A stretch of 64,000 nt of DNA from Bacteroidota bacterium. GTDB lineage: Bacteria > Bacteroidota > Bacteroidia > Chitinophagales > Chitinophagaceae. Location of the stretch: contig JADJQP010000005.1 of NCBI GenBank assembly GCA_016712665.1, positions 124,001-188,000 of the forward strand, read 5' to 3'. Under the pieces are notes generated by a model, which worked only from the letters and a program-made list of their open reading frames with translations, was not told the origin of the DNA and did not search any database. Below are positions 1-8,949 of this stretch, piece after piece; within the stretch, counting starts at the first letter, position 1; every line of letters starts with the position of its first letter. The position numbers and the translations under genes are program-made.

Positions 1-1
1 C

Positions 2-292
2 AATGAAGTGGTGATCAAAAATCTTCAAAATAATTTGAAAGATTATCCGGTTCGTGGAGTAGCTTATTTAGACACCTTAACCATTCCTAATCAAATGTTG
101 CCTGATAGCACTGTGGTAGAAGGATGGGGTTATGTAATTGATACCAATCCATTGAATCAACATTTCTTTTTTTATAGTGTTGAAGCCCTATTTATAATCG
201 GCGGAGGGCCTTATCAGTGCCATATTTTACCTGCTTTCCCATCGTACCTTTCAGCCTTTTTAAAAGCGACTCCTGCTCTAGAATGGATTTAA
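2..292 (+). CDS. 3' end of an unrecognised protein, cut by the window edge
   Basis: An open frame enters from the left edge and stays open to a stop at 290-292. I do not recognise the product; the visible part is a beta-rich soluble segment with no motif. The last 100 bases overlap the convergent YdcF-like gene, which is unusual. The residues after about position 190 look like antisense of that gene. A single-base slip in the T-run near 167-174 would move the frame to a stop near 195, just at the end of the neighbour. The true C-terminus is therefore uncertain. Confidence 0.4.
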   Translation, partial: NEVVIKNLQNNLKDYPVRGVAYLDTLTIPNQMLPDSTVVEGWGYVIDTNPLNQHFFFYSVEALFIIGGGPYQCHILPAFPSYLSAFLKATPALEWI

Positions 293-857
293 ATCCTTCT
301 TTAAAAGCAGTCATAGAATCAATATAAGGTGAGTCGGTGTTCATTGCAGCAATAATTGTAAAATTGACGGGCAAATGCGCTATAGGAGACATAAATCGGC
401 GCTTAGTATAGGCATTCAATAAGGCACTCTGAAAGGGGTCGGTGGCCAAAGCCAGTGATGTAAACCCCAAGGTCTTGGCTAACTTATAGGAATAGTATAC
501 ATTTTCGGTACTATGCTTAGCTAGGGTATCATAAAAGATATGATTCTTGTTGACACCTAATTTTTGTGCATATAATCCCATGATGACTGCCTCGTAAAAT
601 GGGGTATAAACAGCTGCACCAGAAAAAATAATATTGCGTGTAAATTTATGCTGGTAGAGATAGACGCTCCATAAGACTCTCGCTTTCATCACACTGTCCC
701 AGGCGCCATTTTTAAACGGTACGCCGGGCACGATTACTGCGTCATAGTAAGGCCTTTCAAGGATTGCCTTCTTATATAATTTGTCGGCACGTTTTAAGGC
801 TAATGAACAAGATGAAAATAAAATTGTGCACAAAAGCAGCCGAAGCAAATTTTTCAT
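192..857 (-). CDS. YdcF/SanA-like DUF218 family lipoprotein
   Basis: 221 aa. The N-terminus is a lipoprotein signal with lipobox FSSC (Cys17), so the mature protein is probably membrane anchored and periplasmic. The DUF218 core follows: the strand DAVIVPG (39-45), the NIIFSGA strand (75-81) and an acidic TD near 139-140. The family includes E. coli YdcF and SanA, linked to envelope barrier function, but its biochemistry is poorly defined. ATG at 857 gives a perfect signal peptide. It is transcribed alone, convergent with the gene at the window edge. Family assignment is good; the exact role is unknown. Confidence 0.75.
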   Translation of the reverse strand: MKNLLRLLLCTILFSSCSLALKRADKLYKKAILERPYYDAVIVPGVPFKNGAWDSVMKARVLWSVYLYQHKFTRNIIFSGAAVYTPFYEAVIMGLYAQKLGVNKNHIFYDTLAKHSTENVYYSYKLAKTLGFTSLALATDPFQSALLNAYTKRRFMSPIAHLPVNFTIIAAMNTDSPYIDSMTAFKEGFKSILEQESLLKRLKGTMGKQVKYGTDKALRRL

Positions 858-1040
858 TTTACGATAATTTGTACAAATCTACAAACTAATAACATGCCTC
901 CGTATTGCTACGTTCTATTCGCTATTGTTTGTAGAAAAATAAGGGTAAGACCTTCACAAAAATCATCAGAAGAAAGAACTATTTTTCAAAAAGTAACAAA
1001 ACAATTTTTTTTATTATTTCGCTTAACATATCTTCGCCGC

Positions 1041-1125
1041 GGAGAGATGGCAGAGTGGTCGATTGCGACGGTCTTGAAAACCGTTGACTGTCAAAGGTCC
1101 GGGGGTTCGAATCCCTCTCTCTCCG
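1041..1125 (+). tRNA. tRNA-Ser(UGA)
   Basis: An 85-nt cloverleaf. The acceptor stem GGAGAGA pairs with TCTCTCC. The anticodon loop CTTGAAA carries TGA between the stems ACGGT and ACCGT. A long variable arm typical of class II tRNAs follows, then a T-loop TTCGAAT closed by GGGGG/CCCTC. The discriminator is G and CCA is not encoded. A near-consensus -7 element (TATCTTCG, one mismatch to TAnnTTTG) lies at 1029-1036. It reads UCA serine codons. Confidence 0.95.
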
Positions 1126-1131
1126 CATCGT

Positions 1132-1206
1132 AAAAGAGAAACAAAAAGAAATTACGAATGATAACCTTAGGGTTGTTCATAGATAAACTTTCTGTTTCTC
1201 TTTTTT
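1132..1206 (+). terminator. Probable terminator after tRNA-Ser, long loop
   Basis: The arm at 1132-1148 (A-rich, AGAGAAACA core) is nearly the exact reverse complement of the arm at 1188-1204, with a loop of about 40 nt. The right arm runs into six T residues. The position just after the tRNA suits a terminator, though the large loop is atypical. From 1207 to 1453 I see no gene. Confidence 0.5.
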
Positions 1207-1453
1207 GTTTAGCCATAGCGCTTTCCTGGATTCAATTCAGAAACGTTTCAGATTAGTTTGAATTTTCAATTACTTAGTAACGCACTTTAAGTATTAATAA
1301 TAATGGATGCTAGCTGAGGGCAGTCTGTTACGGTGTTACGTAGACAATAATATTAGTATCTATACGGATTGCAAAATGCAAGTAAGAAAAAACATTCTCA
1401 ACAGTATATTAATAGAAAAATCATTCGAAAAGAGTCATTCGCTCCTTCAAATT

Positions 1454-1954
1454 TTATTCCCACATCGCATGTAGCTTCAGAACCTTTTCAATGACATCTC
1501 TAACACAACCTTCACCTCCATTAAAGGGCGAAATATATTTAGAAATAGCCTTGATTTCATGGCAGGCATCAGCAGGGCAGCAGGGAAGAAAAACCCGTTG
1601 CATCACCTCCCGGTCTGGCATATCGTCGCCACAATATAAGATGGTATCAACATCCAATTTATGAATTGCGATAAGTTCTAAAAGTTTTTCTTTTTTATTG
1701 GTAACACCCAAATGAATATCTGAAATACCTAAACCTGCCAATCTCTTATGGAGTCCTTCACCGGCTCCTCCTGAAATAATGAAAATCGGAAAACCTTTTT
1801 TGATAGCCAATTGCATAGCATACCCGTCCTTAATATTCATGGTACGTAACAAACTGCCGTCATTTTGAATAATTAGAGACCCATTGGATAGTACACCATC
1901 AATATCGAAAATAAAATGCTTTACAAATTTAAAATCGGATAATTGAAGTGCCAT
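1454..1954 (-). CDS. kdsC: 3-deoxy-D-manno-octulosonate-8-phosphate phosphatase (KdsC-like HAD)
   Basis: 166 aa, the normal KdsC length. Cap-less HAD phosphatase: motif I FDIDGVLSNG (nucleophile Asp17, acid Asp19), motif II Ser61 in IISGG, motif III Lys near 88-90, motif IV GDDMPD (109-114). In the family it hydrolyses KDO-8-phosphate to free KDO for the LPS inner core. The LPS-export genes elsewhere in the window (LptC, LptD, OstA) fit a KDO-containing LPS. It lies 46 bp after the ferredoxin gene on the same strand and may share its promoter. The related nucleotidase-like HADs are a less likely alternative. Confidence 0.85.
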   Translation of the reverse strand: MALQLSDFKFVKHFIFDIDGVLSNGSLIIQNDGSLLRTMNIKDGYAMQLAIKKGFPIFIISGGAGEGLHKRLAGLGISDIHLGVTNKKEKLLELIAIHKLDVDTILYCGDDMPDREVMQRVFLPCCPADACHEIKAISKYISPFNGGEGCVRDVIEKVLKLHAMWE

Positions 1955-2000
1955 ACTTTAGTTTAAATACCTTATGTCGAAATGAAATAAGGAAGCACCC

Positions 2001-2348
2001 TTATAGGTGTAAACGCGCTTTTTTCTCAAGAAGCACCTCCACAGTTTCACGATACATTTCATCTGGAATGCAACAATCCACCGGGCAACCAGCCGCACAT
2101 TGTGGCTCTTCATGACAACCTTGGCATTCAGTACACTTATCAGGAGAAATGTAATATACATCGTCAGAAATGGGTGTATGCTTTGCATCAGCTTCGGTTA
2201 CGTCACCATTCATAAGTGTGTAAGCATCTTTTACAGAAGTACCGTCAGCAATGGCCCACTCTACACCACCTTCATAAATGGCATTATTTGGACATTCGGG
2301 TTCACAAGCACCACAGTTAATACATTCATCAGTTATGATAATAGCCAT
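2001..2348 (-). CDS. 2x[4Fe-4S] ferredoxin, YfhL/FdxA type
   Basis: 115 aa. The first cluster motif is C9-x2-C12-x2-C15-x3-C19-P. The second is C72, C75, C78, C84, C88 (CxxCxxC, then a longer spacer), with an extra Cys92-Cys93 pair. The loop between the third and fourth ligands of the second cluster is typical of the Alvin/YfhL family. A cytosolic electron carrier; the partner is unknown. It has a full two-box promoter (2384-2413). The divergently transcribed neighbour is an acyl-CoA reductase, an arrangement that suggests, but does not prove, a functional link. Confidence 0.88.
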   Translation of the reverse strand: MAIIITDECINCGACEPECPNNAIYEGGVEWAIADGTSVKDAYTLMNGDVTEADAKHTPISDDVYYISPDKCTECQGCHEEPQCAAGCPVDCCIPDEMYRETVEVLLEKKARLHL

Positions 2349-2383
2349 AAAATAAAATTTTAATTGTTATTTTTAATAATTTT

Positions 2384-2413
2384 CAAAAGTAAATGATGAT
2401 TTTCGCATTTCAA
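2384..2413 (-). promoter_or_regulatory. Bacteroidota sigma-A promoter of the ferredoxin gene
   Basis: On the minus strand, TACTTTTG (2384-2391) matches the -7 consensus TAnnTTTG. TTG (2411-2413) lies 19 nt upstream of it, matching the -33 box. The predicted start is about 30 nt before the ferredoxin ATG. Confidence 0.7.
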
Positions 2414-2442
2414 AATTACACTCAATAAATTATTTCAATTAT

Positions 2443-3425
2443 ATGCTGGCAAAAAGAATAGATACTCTACTTCAATTGAAGGCATATCTTTTACAAAATA
2501 CGGAAGAATGGCAACAGATTAAAGACCTGGCGGAGCGACAAAATGGATGGTTTACCCAAGAATTTATTGAATTCCATACCGCCGCCATTTGTGACCAATA
2601 TTTAAGCGAAGCACCACTCCAAAAATTTGGATCGCAACTGCTAACTGCTGAACAGAAAAACAAAAGTCTAAGTGTGGGTATTACAATGGCGGGGAATATT
2701 CCAATGGTTGGATTTCATGACTTCTTATGCGTCTATCTTAGTGGCTATTCGCAACGAATCAAATATTCTTCTAAGGACTCGGTGTTGATGCCTCATTTGG
2801 TAAAGAAAATCTTGGAATTGGATTCTAACAACGAGGCACTGATTTCGAATCCAGCATGTTGAAAAACTGTGATGCCTATATTGCCACCGGAAGCAATTCA
2901 AGCGCTATTTATTTTGAAAAATATTTTGCCAAATACCCACATATCATCCGTAAAAACAGAACTTCTGTCGCTATACTGGACGGCACAGAAACCACCAAAC
3001 AATTGGAAGATCTCGCAGATGATGTGTATATGTATTTTGGACTCGGATGTAGAAATGTTTCAAAAATTCTGGTACCCCGAGCCTACGATTTTGTGCCCTT
3101 ACTAACGGCATTTAATAAATACGATCACCTCAAAAATCACAATAAGTATCGAAACAACTACGATTATAATCTGGCTATTTTTATTTTAAATAATCAATAT
3201 TATATGAGTAATGAGAGTATCCTTTTATCAGAAAATACAAGCGCCTTTTCTTCCATTGCCGTGCTACATTTTGAGTACTATGATGCCATGCCTGTCATGA
3301 AGCAATCAGAAGAAATACAAGCCATTATGGGAAAAGATTTCATCCCTTTTGGTTCTGCCCAAACGCCCACCCTCTTTGATTTTGCGGATGGAATCAGCAC
3401 AATAGATTTCATCAATTCCTTATAA
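2443..3425 (+). CDS. Acyl-CoA reductase (LuxC family), frameshifted
   Basis: The two reading frames together make one protein of about 327 aa. The first (2443-2862) contains the family region SVGITMAGNIPMVGFHDF; the second continues with LKNCDAYIATGSNSS and ends at 3425. The family reduces acyl-CoA to fatty aldehyde and has a Rossmann-type aldehyde dehydrogenase fold; the CR motif in FGLGCRNVSK is the likely active-site cysteine region. The frame is lost near 2846-2850; one extra T in the ATTTC tract would restore it (LIFESSMLKN). This is probably a sequencing deletion, not decay, since both halves are well conserved. It is divergent from the ferredoxin. Confidence 0.78.
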
Positions 3426-3490
3426 TATTCTTAACAACAAAATCTGTGTTAAAAATATTGAAAATCGATTTTCAATTTTTGAAGTATTAA

Positions 3491-3498
3491 TATTTTTG
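3491..3498 (+). promoter_or_regulatory. -7 element upstream of htrA
   Basis: TATTTTTG matches TAnnTTTG and lies 16 nt before the htrA ATG. No TTG sits at the usual distance upstream, so only half of the promoter is supported. Confidence 0.45.
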
Positions 3499-3514
3499 CA
3501 GAAAATAATCTAAA

Positions 3515-5011
3515 ATGAAAAGCATATTCGGAACCGTACTCATCGCTATGATCACCTCGGTAGCTACTCTGGTTTTTGCTACCAAATACACCAATACGTC
3601 CACCACCTTATTTGGAACGACACAAAAAACGAATACAGAACCACAGCCCTCAAACGATATGCAGGCTAGCAATACAGCCTCGGACCAAGGCTATACCAAT
3701 TTAGAAAGTGCTGCCGAAATTTCAAGTAAGGCAGTGGTGCATATTAAAACCGAAATGAAAGCCCGAAATGTGCAATATCGCAGCCCTTTTGGAGATGATT
3801 TTTTTGATCAATTTTTTGGAGGGGGCAGTCGCTTCTTTCAGCAACCACCACAACAAGGAAGCGGATCGGGTGTCATCATCTCAAAAGATGGTTATATTGT
3901 AACCAATAACCATGTGGTAGATGCCGCAGATGAAGTCACTGTTATTTTAAATAACAAAAAAAGTTTAAAGGCAAAGGTAATTGGAAAAGACCCCTCTACA
4001 GACTTGGCTGTTATAAAGGTAGATGAACCCAATTTACCGTATTTAAACTATGGCAATTCAGATGATGTAAAACTAGGCCAATGGGTTTTGGCTGTAGGAT
4101 ATCCGCTAACTTTAGAAACCACCGTTACGGCAGGCATTGTAAGTGCCAAGTACCGTAATATTGGTATCAATAAAAATGCCGGCGGTAGCACAGCCATTGA
4201 AAGTTTTATTCAAACAGATGCGGCCGTAAACCCCGGTAATAGTGGTGGCGCATTGGTAAACGCAACTGGCGAACTGGTAGGTATTAACACTGCCATTGCC
4301 TCTCCCACAGGTTCCTATGCCGGATATTCATTTGCCATCCCATCCAATATTGTCAAAAAAATAGTGAACGACATGATTACGTATGGTAATGTACAAAGAG
4401 CCTATTTAGGCGTGGTGCATATCAACTTAAAAGATGCAACTCCGGAACAAATAAGTGCCTATAATCTCGATAAGGTAGATGGTGTATATGTCTACCAAGT
4501 TGTGAATGAAAGCAGTGCTGAAAAGGCAGGATTGAAAGTAGGCGATTATATTACAAAAATTGAGAATAAAGAAATTAAAACAGGACCTCAAATGCTGGAA
4601 AAAATTGCCCAGTACCGACCCGGTGATGAAATCAGCATTGAATACATTCGAAACGGTACTAGATATACTACAACTGCTCGATTAAAAAATATTGTTGGGA
4701 ATACGGATATTGTAAAAAGTACCACTTTAAATACGGATAAACTTGGTATCAGCGTCAAAAACCTTACAAAGCAGGAACTACAAGGACTACGAATCAAAAA
4801 CGGAGTGTATATTTCTAATATCCGAAATGGCGGTATTATTGCCAGCCAAACAAGAATGAAAAAATCGTTTGTGATACTTCAGGTGAATGACCAAGATGTT
4901 AAATCAATAGAAGATCTTGACAGAATACTCGCCAGCGATGAAGATGAATTTCAAATAACAGGCATCTATCCGGGCTATGCAAATATGTATGTGTACTTGA
5001 TAAAGAAATAG
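3515..5011 (+). CDS. HtrA/DegP-type periplasmic serine protease
   Basis: 498 aa. An N-terminal membrane or signal segment (residues 4-22) is followed by a low-complexity linker. The trypsin-like domain has the catalytic triad His133 (NNHVVDA), Asp163 (STDLAVIKV) and Ser243 (NPGNSGGALV). Two PDZ domains follow, at roughly 285-385 and 405-498; the second ends at the natural C-terminus. The Q-linker with a phenylalanine/glycine-rich LA loop (91-115) is typical of DegP/DegQ. It degrades or refolds misfolded envelope proteins. It is monocistronic, with its own -7 box. No sigma-E-like motif is visible. Confidence 0.93.
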   Translation: MKSIFGTVLIAMITSVATLVFATKYTNTSTTLFGTTQKTNTEPQPSNDMQASNTASDQGYTNLESAAEISSKAVVHIKTEMKARNVQYRSPFGDDFFDQFFGGGSRFFQQPPQQGSGSGVIISKDGYIVTNNHVVDAADEVTVILNNKKSLKAKVIGKDPSTDLAVIKVDEPNLPYLNYGNSDDVKLGQWVLAVGYPLTLETTVTAGIVSAKYRNIGINKNAGGSTAIESFIQTDAAVNPGNSGGALVNATGELVGINTAIASPTGSYAGYSFAIPSNIVKKIVNDMITYGNVQRAYLGVVHINLKDATPEQISAYNLDKVDGVYVYQVVNESSAEKAGLKVGDYITKIENKEIKTGPQMLEKIAQYRPGDEISIEYIRNGTRYTTTARLKNIVGNTDIVKSTTLNTDKLGISVKNLTKQELQGLRIKNGVYISNIRNGGIIASQTRMKKSFVILQVNDQDVKSIEDLDRILASDEDEFQITGIYPGYANMYVYLIKK

Positions 5012-5144
5012 AGAACTACTTTGCCCTCAATCGAAATTTCACTTTCCAAAAGGTCTTTTTTAAAGGGGGATTTATGTGAGAGCCATTTTAGGTAATTTAT
5101 CGTAATTACTTTGTATTATCAATTATCTTTACGGATTAATACAA

Positions 5145-7345
5145 GTGTTCTTGATTCCTAAAGTATTTCTTTTTACGCCCCCTTTTACACAACTCAATAC
5201 ACCCTACCCTGCGACCGCTTATTTAAAAGGTTTTCTGAATACAAAAAATATTGATTGTGCACAGGCAGACCTTGGGATTGAAGTGATTTTATCTATTTTT
5301 TCGAAGAGTGGATTGAAACATTTATTTAGTCTGGAAAGTGGCGTTGAAAAAACAGACAATTCGCTACGCATTCATTCACTTCAGGAAGAGTATATTCAAA
5401 CCATAGATATTGCCATTGAATTTCTGCAAGGAAAATGTCCAAACTTTGCTTATCAAATTGCTGGAAGGCGTTTCTTGCCGGAGGCCTCCCGTTTTAAGCA
5501 TGTTGAAGATCTACAATGGGCATTTGGAACGCTAGGCCATCAAGATAAAGCAAAGTATATTGCCACACTTTATCTTGAAGACATTGCAGACTACATCAAG
5601 GAGTGCATTGATGAGCATTTTGGATTTAGCCGATATGCAGAAAGATTGGGCAGATGTGCACATTCGTTTGATGAACTGTGTGAAGCGTTGCACCAAAAAC
5701 CTACGTATATCGATGAAATTCTTTTTGAACAAATCGCTAGACATCTTAATACACAGAAACCTGATTTAGTTTGTATTTCGGTACCCTTTCCGGGCAATGT
5801 ATACAGTGCCTTTCGAGCAGCCCAATATATTAAACAATACGATTCATCCATCCGTATCGCAATGGGAGGTGGGTTTGCCAATACGGAGTTGCGATCCTTA
5901 TCAGATGCACGTGTTTTTGAGTTTTTTGATTTTATTACCCTCGATGATGGGGAGGCTCCCCTAATTCATATTCTGGAATACCTTGCTGCAAAGCGTCCCA
6001 TCGATTTATTGAAACGAACCTTTGTATTAATCAACAATGAAGTGCAATATATCAATAATAGTTTGGAGCCCGACTATAAACAAAATCAATTGGGTACCCC
6101 GTTCTACGCCGACCTACCATTAAATCGCTACATTTCTGCCGTTGAAATTATCAACCCAATGCACAAACTATGGAGTGATGGCCGATGGAATAAGCTTACC
6201 ATGGCGCATGGGTGCTATTGGGGCAAATGTACATTTTGCGATATTAGCTTAGATTATATTCAACGATATGAGCCTCTAACCGCTGCCTATCTTTGCGATC
6301 AGGTAGAACAAATTATTGCCGAAACCAATGAAAGAAGTTTTCATTTTGTAGATGAAGCAGCTCCACCCTCCTTAATGAAGGCATTCGCTCTCGAACTCAT
6401 CAAGCGGCGTATCAATATTTCCTGGTGGACCAATATCCGATTTGAAAAAAGTTTTACAGAAGACCTGTGTTACTTACTAAAATACTCCGGATGCATTGCC
6501 GTTTCAGGCGGTTTGGAAGTAGCTTCAGATCGTCTGCTGTCATTGATCGAAAAGGAGTCAGTGTAGAAGGAGTCACAACAGTGGCACATAATTTTTCTAA
6601 AGCAGGCATTTTGGTACATGCCTATCTGATGTACGGGTTTCCTTCGCAATCCACTCAAGAAACCATCGACAGCATGGAGGTGGTACGACAAATGTTTGAA
6701 GTTGGTATTCTGCAATCCGGATTTTGGCATCAATTTGCATTGACCACTCATAGCCCGGTTGGCATTCATCCCGAAAAATTTCATATCAAAAAGAAAAGCG
6801 AAATGGTGGGTGCCTTCGCAAATAATGACCTTGACTATATCGATGAAAGAGGCACTGCGCCTGAAAAGTTCAGCCACGGATTAAAAGTCTCTCTTTTCAA
6901 CTATATGCAAAGCAGTGGTTTCGATATTCCCTTACAAAAATGGTTTGATTTCAAAATCCCTTCCCCTTCCGTGGATAAAAATTTCATTCAGCAAATTATT
7001 GAAACTAATGAAACGCTCTTGTTGCCTTCCAATCAAAAACTATACTGGCTGGGAAACACGCCAACAGGCAAGGAATTTACAAAATCTAAAAAAGGAAATA
7101 GCTGGGAAATGATCGAGATTACCATTCAAAATGTATCTGAAACCATTTCTTTTGCGCTCAATCAAAATCAAGGTCATTGGCTGCTAAAAACCTTACAAGG
7201 AATGCAAGGAAGCGAGCAATCAAGCACCACGCTTCAAATCATAAAGCAAGATTATGAGCAACAGAATTTTGAAGAAGACTTTGATTTATTCTGGTATAAT
7301 AAGGTGCTCAAATATTTAAAAGGAAAAGGTTTGATAGCGGTTTAA
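5145..7345 (+). CDS. B12-binding-domain radical SAM protein, frameshifted
   Basis: About 733 aa once the frame is repaired. Residues 1-300 hold a cobalamin-binding-like Rossmann region (TPPFTQLNTPYPATAYLKGF at the start; ISVPFPGNVYSAFRA and AMGGGF later). The radical SAM core has its cluster motif at Cys357, Cys362 and Cys365, spaced CX4CX2C and not the usual CX3CX2C. The first frame ends at a TAG at 6564-6566. One extra A in the GAAAAGG tract near 6550 joins it to the second frame (IEKGVSVEGV). Both halves are conserved, so this is likely an indel error. It probably starts at GTG 5145. The substrate is unknown; no precursor peptide is adjacent. Confidence 0.75.
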
Positions 7346-7349
7346 GTAC

Positions 7350-7829
7350 CTACTCCAATTCCTTCTGAATCAAGCGTTCGAGGTCATACAAACTCATATT
7401 GGCTCCAATAATTTTCCCATCTTTCAGGAGCATTTTATTGGGTATGGATTGAATCTTGTAATCGCGACAGGCATTGCCGTTAAATCCATAGGCATCATTT
7501 ACCAAAACAAAGGGAAGTTTTAGCTTTCGGCACATGTCTACCCAATTATAATAGCCTTTGTCTAAGGACACTGCATACACCTCCAGCCCCTTGTGGTGAT
7601 AGGAATTATATACTCGAACCAAATCAGGCATAGATTGAACACAGGGATAACACCATGCTGCCCAAAAATCAAGGAGAATCAACTTCGATTTCACTTCACT
7701 CAGCGGTTTCCATTTACCCAGTGAATCGGGCAATTTAATTTCAGGAGCTGGTTCACCAATCGACAATTGAGCGAAGGAAGAAAAGGTACTAAAAAGGCTT
7801 ATTATGATACACAAAAATCCTTTTCTCAT
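7350..7829 (-). CDS. TlpA-like thioredoxin, periplasmic
   Basis: 159 aa. A signal peptide (1-20, cleavage after FAQ) precedes an AhpC/TSA-redoxin fold. The active site is W-C60-Y-P-C63 in DFWAAWCYPC, and the cis-Pro region is SIPNKMLL. The family provides reducing power in the periplasm, often for cytochrome c maturation. Its ATG overlaps the stop of the upstream di-haem peroxidase gene by 4 nt (ATGA), so the two are translationally coupled, consistent with a haem or thiol role for that protein. It ends 4 bp from the convergent radical SAM gene. Confidence 0.87.
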   Translation of the reverse strand: MRKGFLCIIISLFSTFSSFAQLSIGEPAPEIKLPDSLGKWKPLSEVKSKLILLDFWAAWCYPCVQSMPDLVRVYNSYHHKGLEVYAVSLDKGYYNWVDMCRKLKLPFVLVNDAYGFNGNACRDYKIQSIPNKMLLKDGKIIGANMSLYDLERLIQKELE

Positions 7830-8881
7830 TCGGGTTTGTCGAAATTTTTATTATTGATAAAATCCGTATCGGTCAGGGTATTCAGAAAAGCAATGAGATC
7901 GTCTATATCATCTTCAGTCATTCTATTTTTTACAGCAACTTTCAATTCAGGAGCCAAATTTTTGGTATATCTGAAATTCTTATTATAGTGTTCTAGGCAT
8001 TGCCGCAAGGTTGTAAATCGACCATCGTGCATGTAGGGACCTGTCATTGCAATATTACGTAGTGTGGGTGTTTTAAACTTACCTTCATCCAAGGGGTTTA
8101 AGGTAATCAGATACCGACCGAGATCAACTGGTGTGCTATCCAATCCAGTGTTTCTGAATTCAAAATCGGTAAAGGTACTTCCAAAGGAGTGACAGTGGGT
8201 GCAGTCACCTTTGTTATCATCAGTATATACTGCAAGACCTCTTTGCTCTTGTGCTGTTAGACTCAGCTCCCCTCTCTTCCATTTGTCAAATTTAGAGTTG
8301 GCTGAAATAAGTGTGCGTTCAAATTGGGCGATGGCGTAAAAAATTAATTTAGAAGTAATAATATCTGTCCCAAAGGCCTTCTGAAAAAGCGTAGGATATT
8401 CGGGATGGTTTTGTAATTTAGAAACCACGTTCGCCATCGTTTCATGCAATTCTACCGGATTTACGATAGGTCCCAAAACCTGCGACTCCAAATCGGCAGC
8501 GCCCCCATCCCAGAAAAATTTTTTACTATAACCAATATTAAATAGTGGCATTGAATTTCGGGTCCCCTTAATGCCATCAATACCGGTACTCAACGCCAAA
8601 TTGCTATCAATGGTATAGTTTCGGAGCTGATGACAGGAACCGCAATTCATGGTATTATTGGCCGATAAAATATTATCATAAAACAATTTCCGTCCAAGTG
8701 CAATACCTTCTACACTTAAAGGGTTTTCAGCAGGTATTTGCATGGGGGGCAATCCGGCTGGAATATTCAGATCAACATGTTGATGTGAATGGCCATCAGA
8801 GCTCGGCAATAATGGATCTATTTTACAACTTAAAAGTTGTGCGATTAAGAAAATAGCGACAATCCTAAACAACGATTTCAT
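7826..8881 (-). CDS. Di-haem cytochrome c peroxidase (CCP/MauG family) lipoprotein
   Basis: 351 aa. Lipobox LLSC (Cys19), then a short His-rich stretch HSHQH (31-35). Two c-type haem sites are visible: C80-GSC-H84 and C227-THC-H231. The segments RNSMPLFN and TPTLRNIAMTGPYMHDG are signatures of the bacterial di-haem peroxidase family. It probably reduces H2O2, or acts in MauG-like oxidation, in the periplasm. It is the first gene of a two-gene operon with the TlpA-like protein. Which of the two activities applies cannot be told from sequence. Confidence 0.9.
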   Translation of the reverse strand: MKSLFRIVAIFLIAQLLSCKIDPLLPSSDGHSHQHVDLNIPAGLPPMQIPAENPLSVEGIALGRKLFYDNILSANNTMNCGSCHQLRNYTIDSNLALSTGIDGIKGTRNSMPLFNIGYSKKFFWDGGAADLESQVLGPIVNPVELHETMANVVSKLQNHPEYPTLFQKAFGTDIITSKLIFYAIAQFERTLISANSKFDKWKRGELSLTAQEQRGLAVYTDDNKGDCTHCHSFGSTFTDFEFRNTGLDSTPVDLGRYLITLNPLDEGKFKTPTLRNIAMTGPYMHDGRFTTLRQCLEHYNKNFRYTKNLAPELKVAVKNRMTEDDIDDLIAFLNTLTDTDFINNKNFDKPE

Positions 8882-8949
8882 GTTTGTAAAATTAAGATTT
8901 TTTATTCAATTAAGAACTTATTCTATATATTGTATCGATATTAGGAAGA

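Noticed and set aside
894..1133. A 79-residue open frame over tRNA-Ser
   Set aside because: It is a chance reading through the tRNA gene; its C-terminal half is encoded by the cloverleaf.
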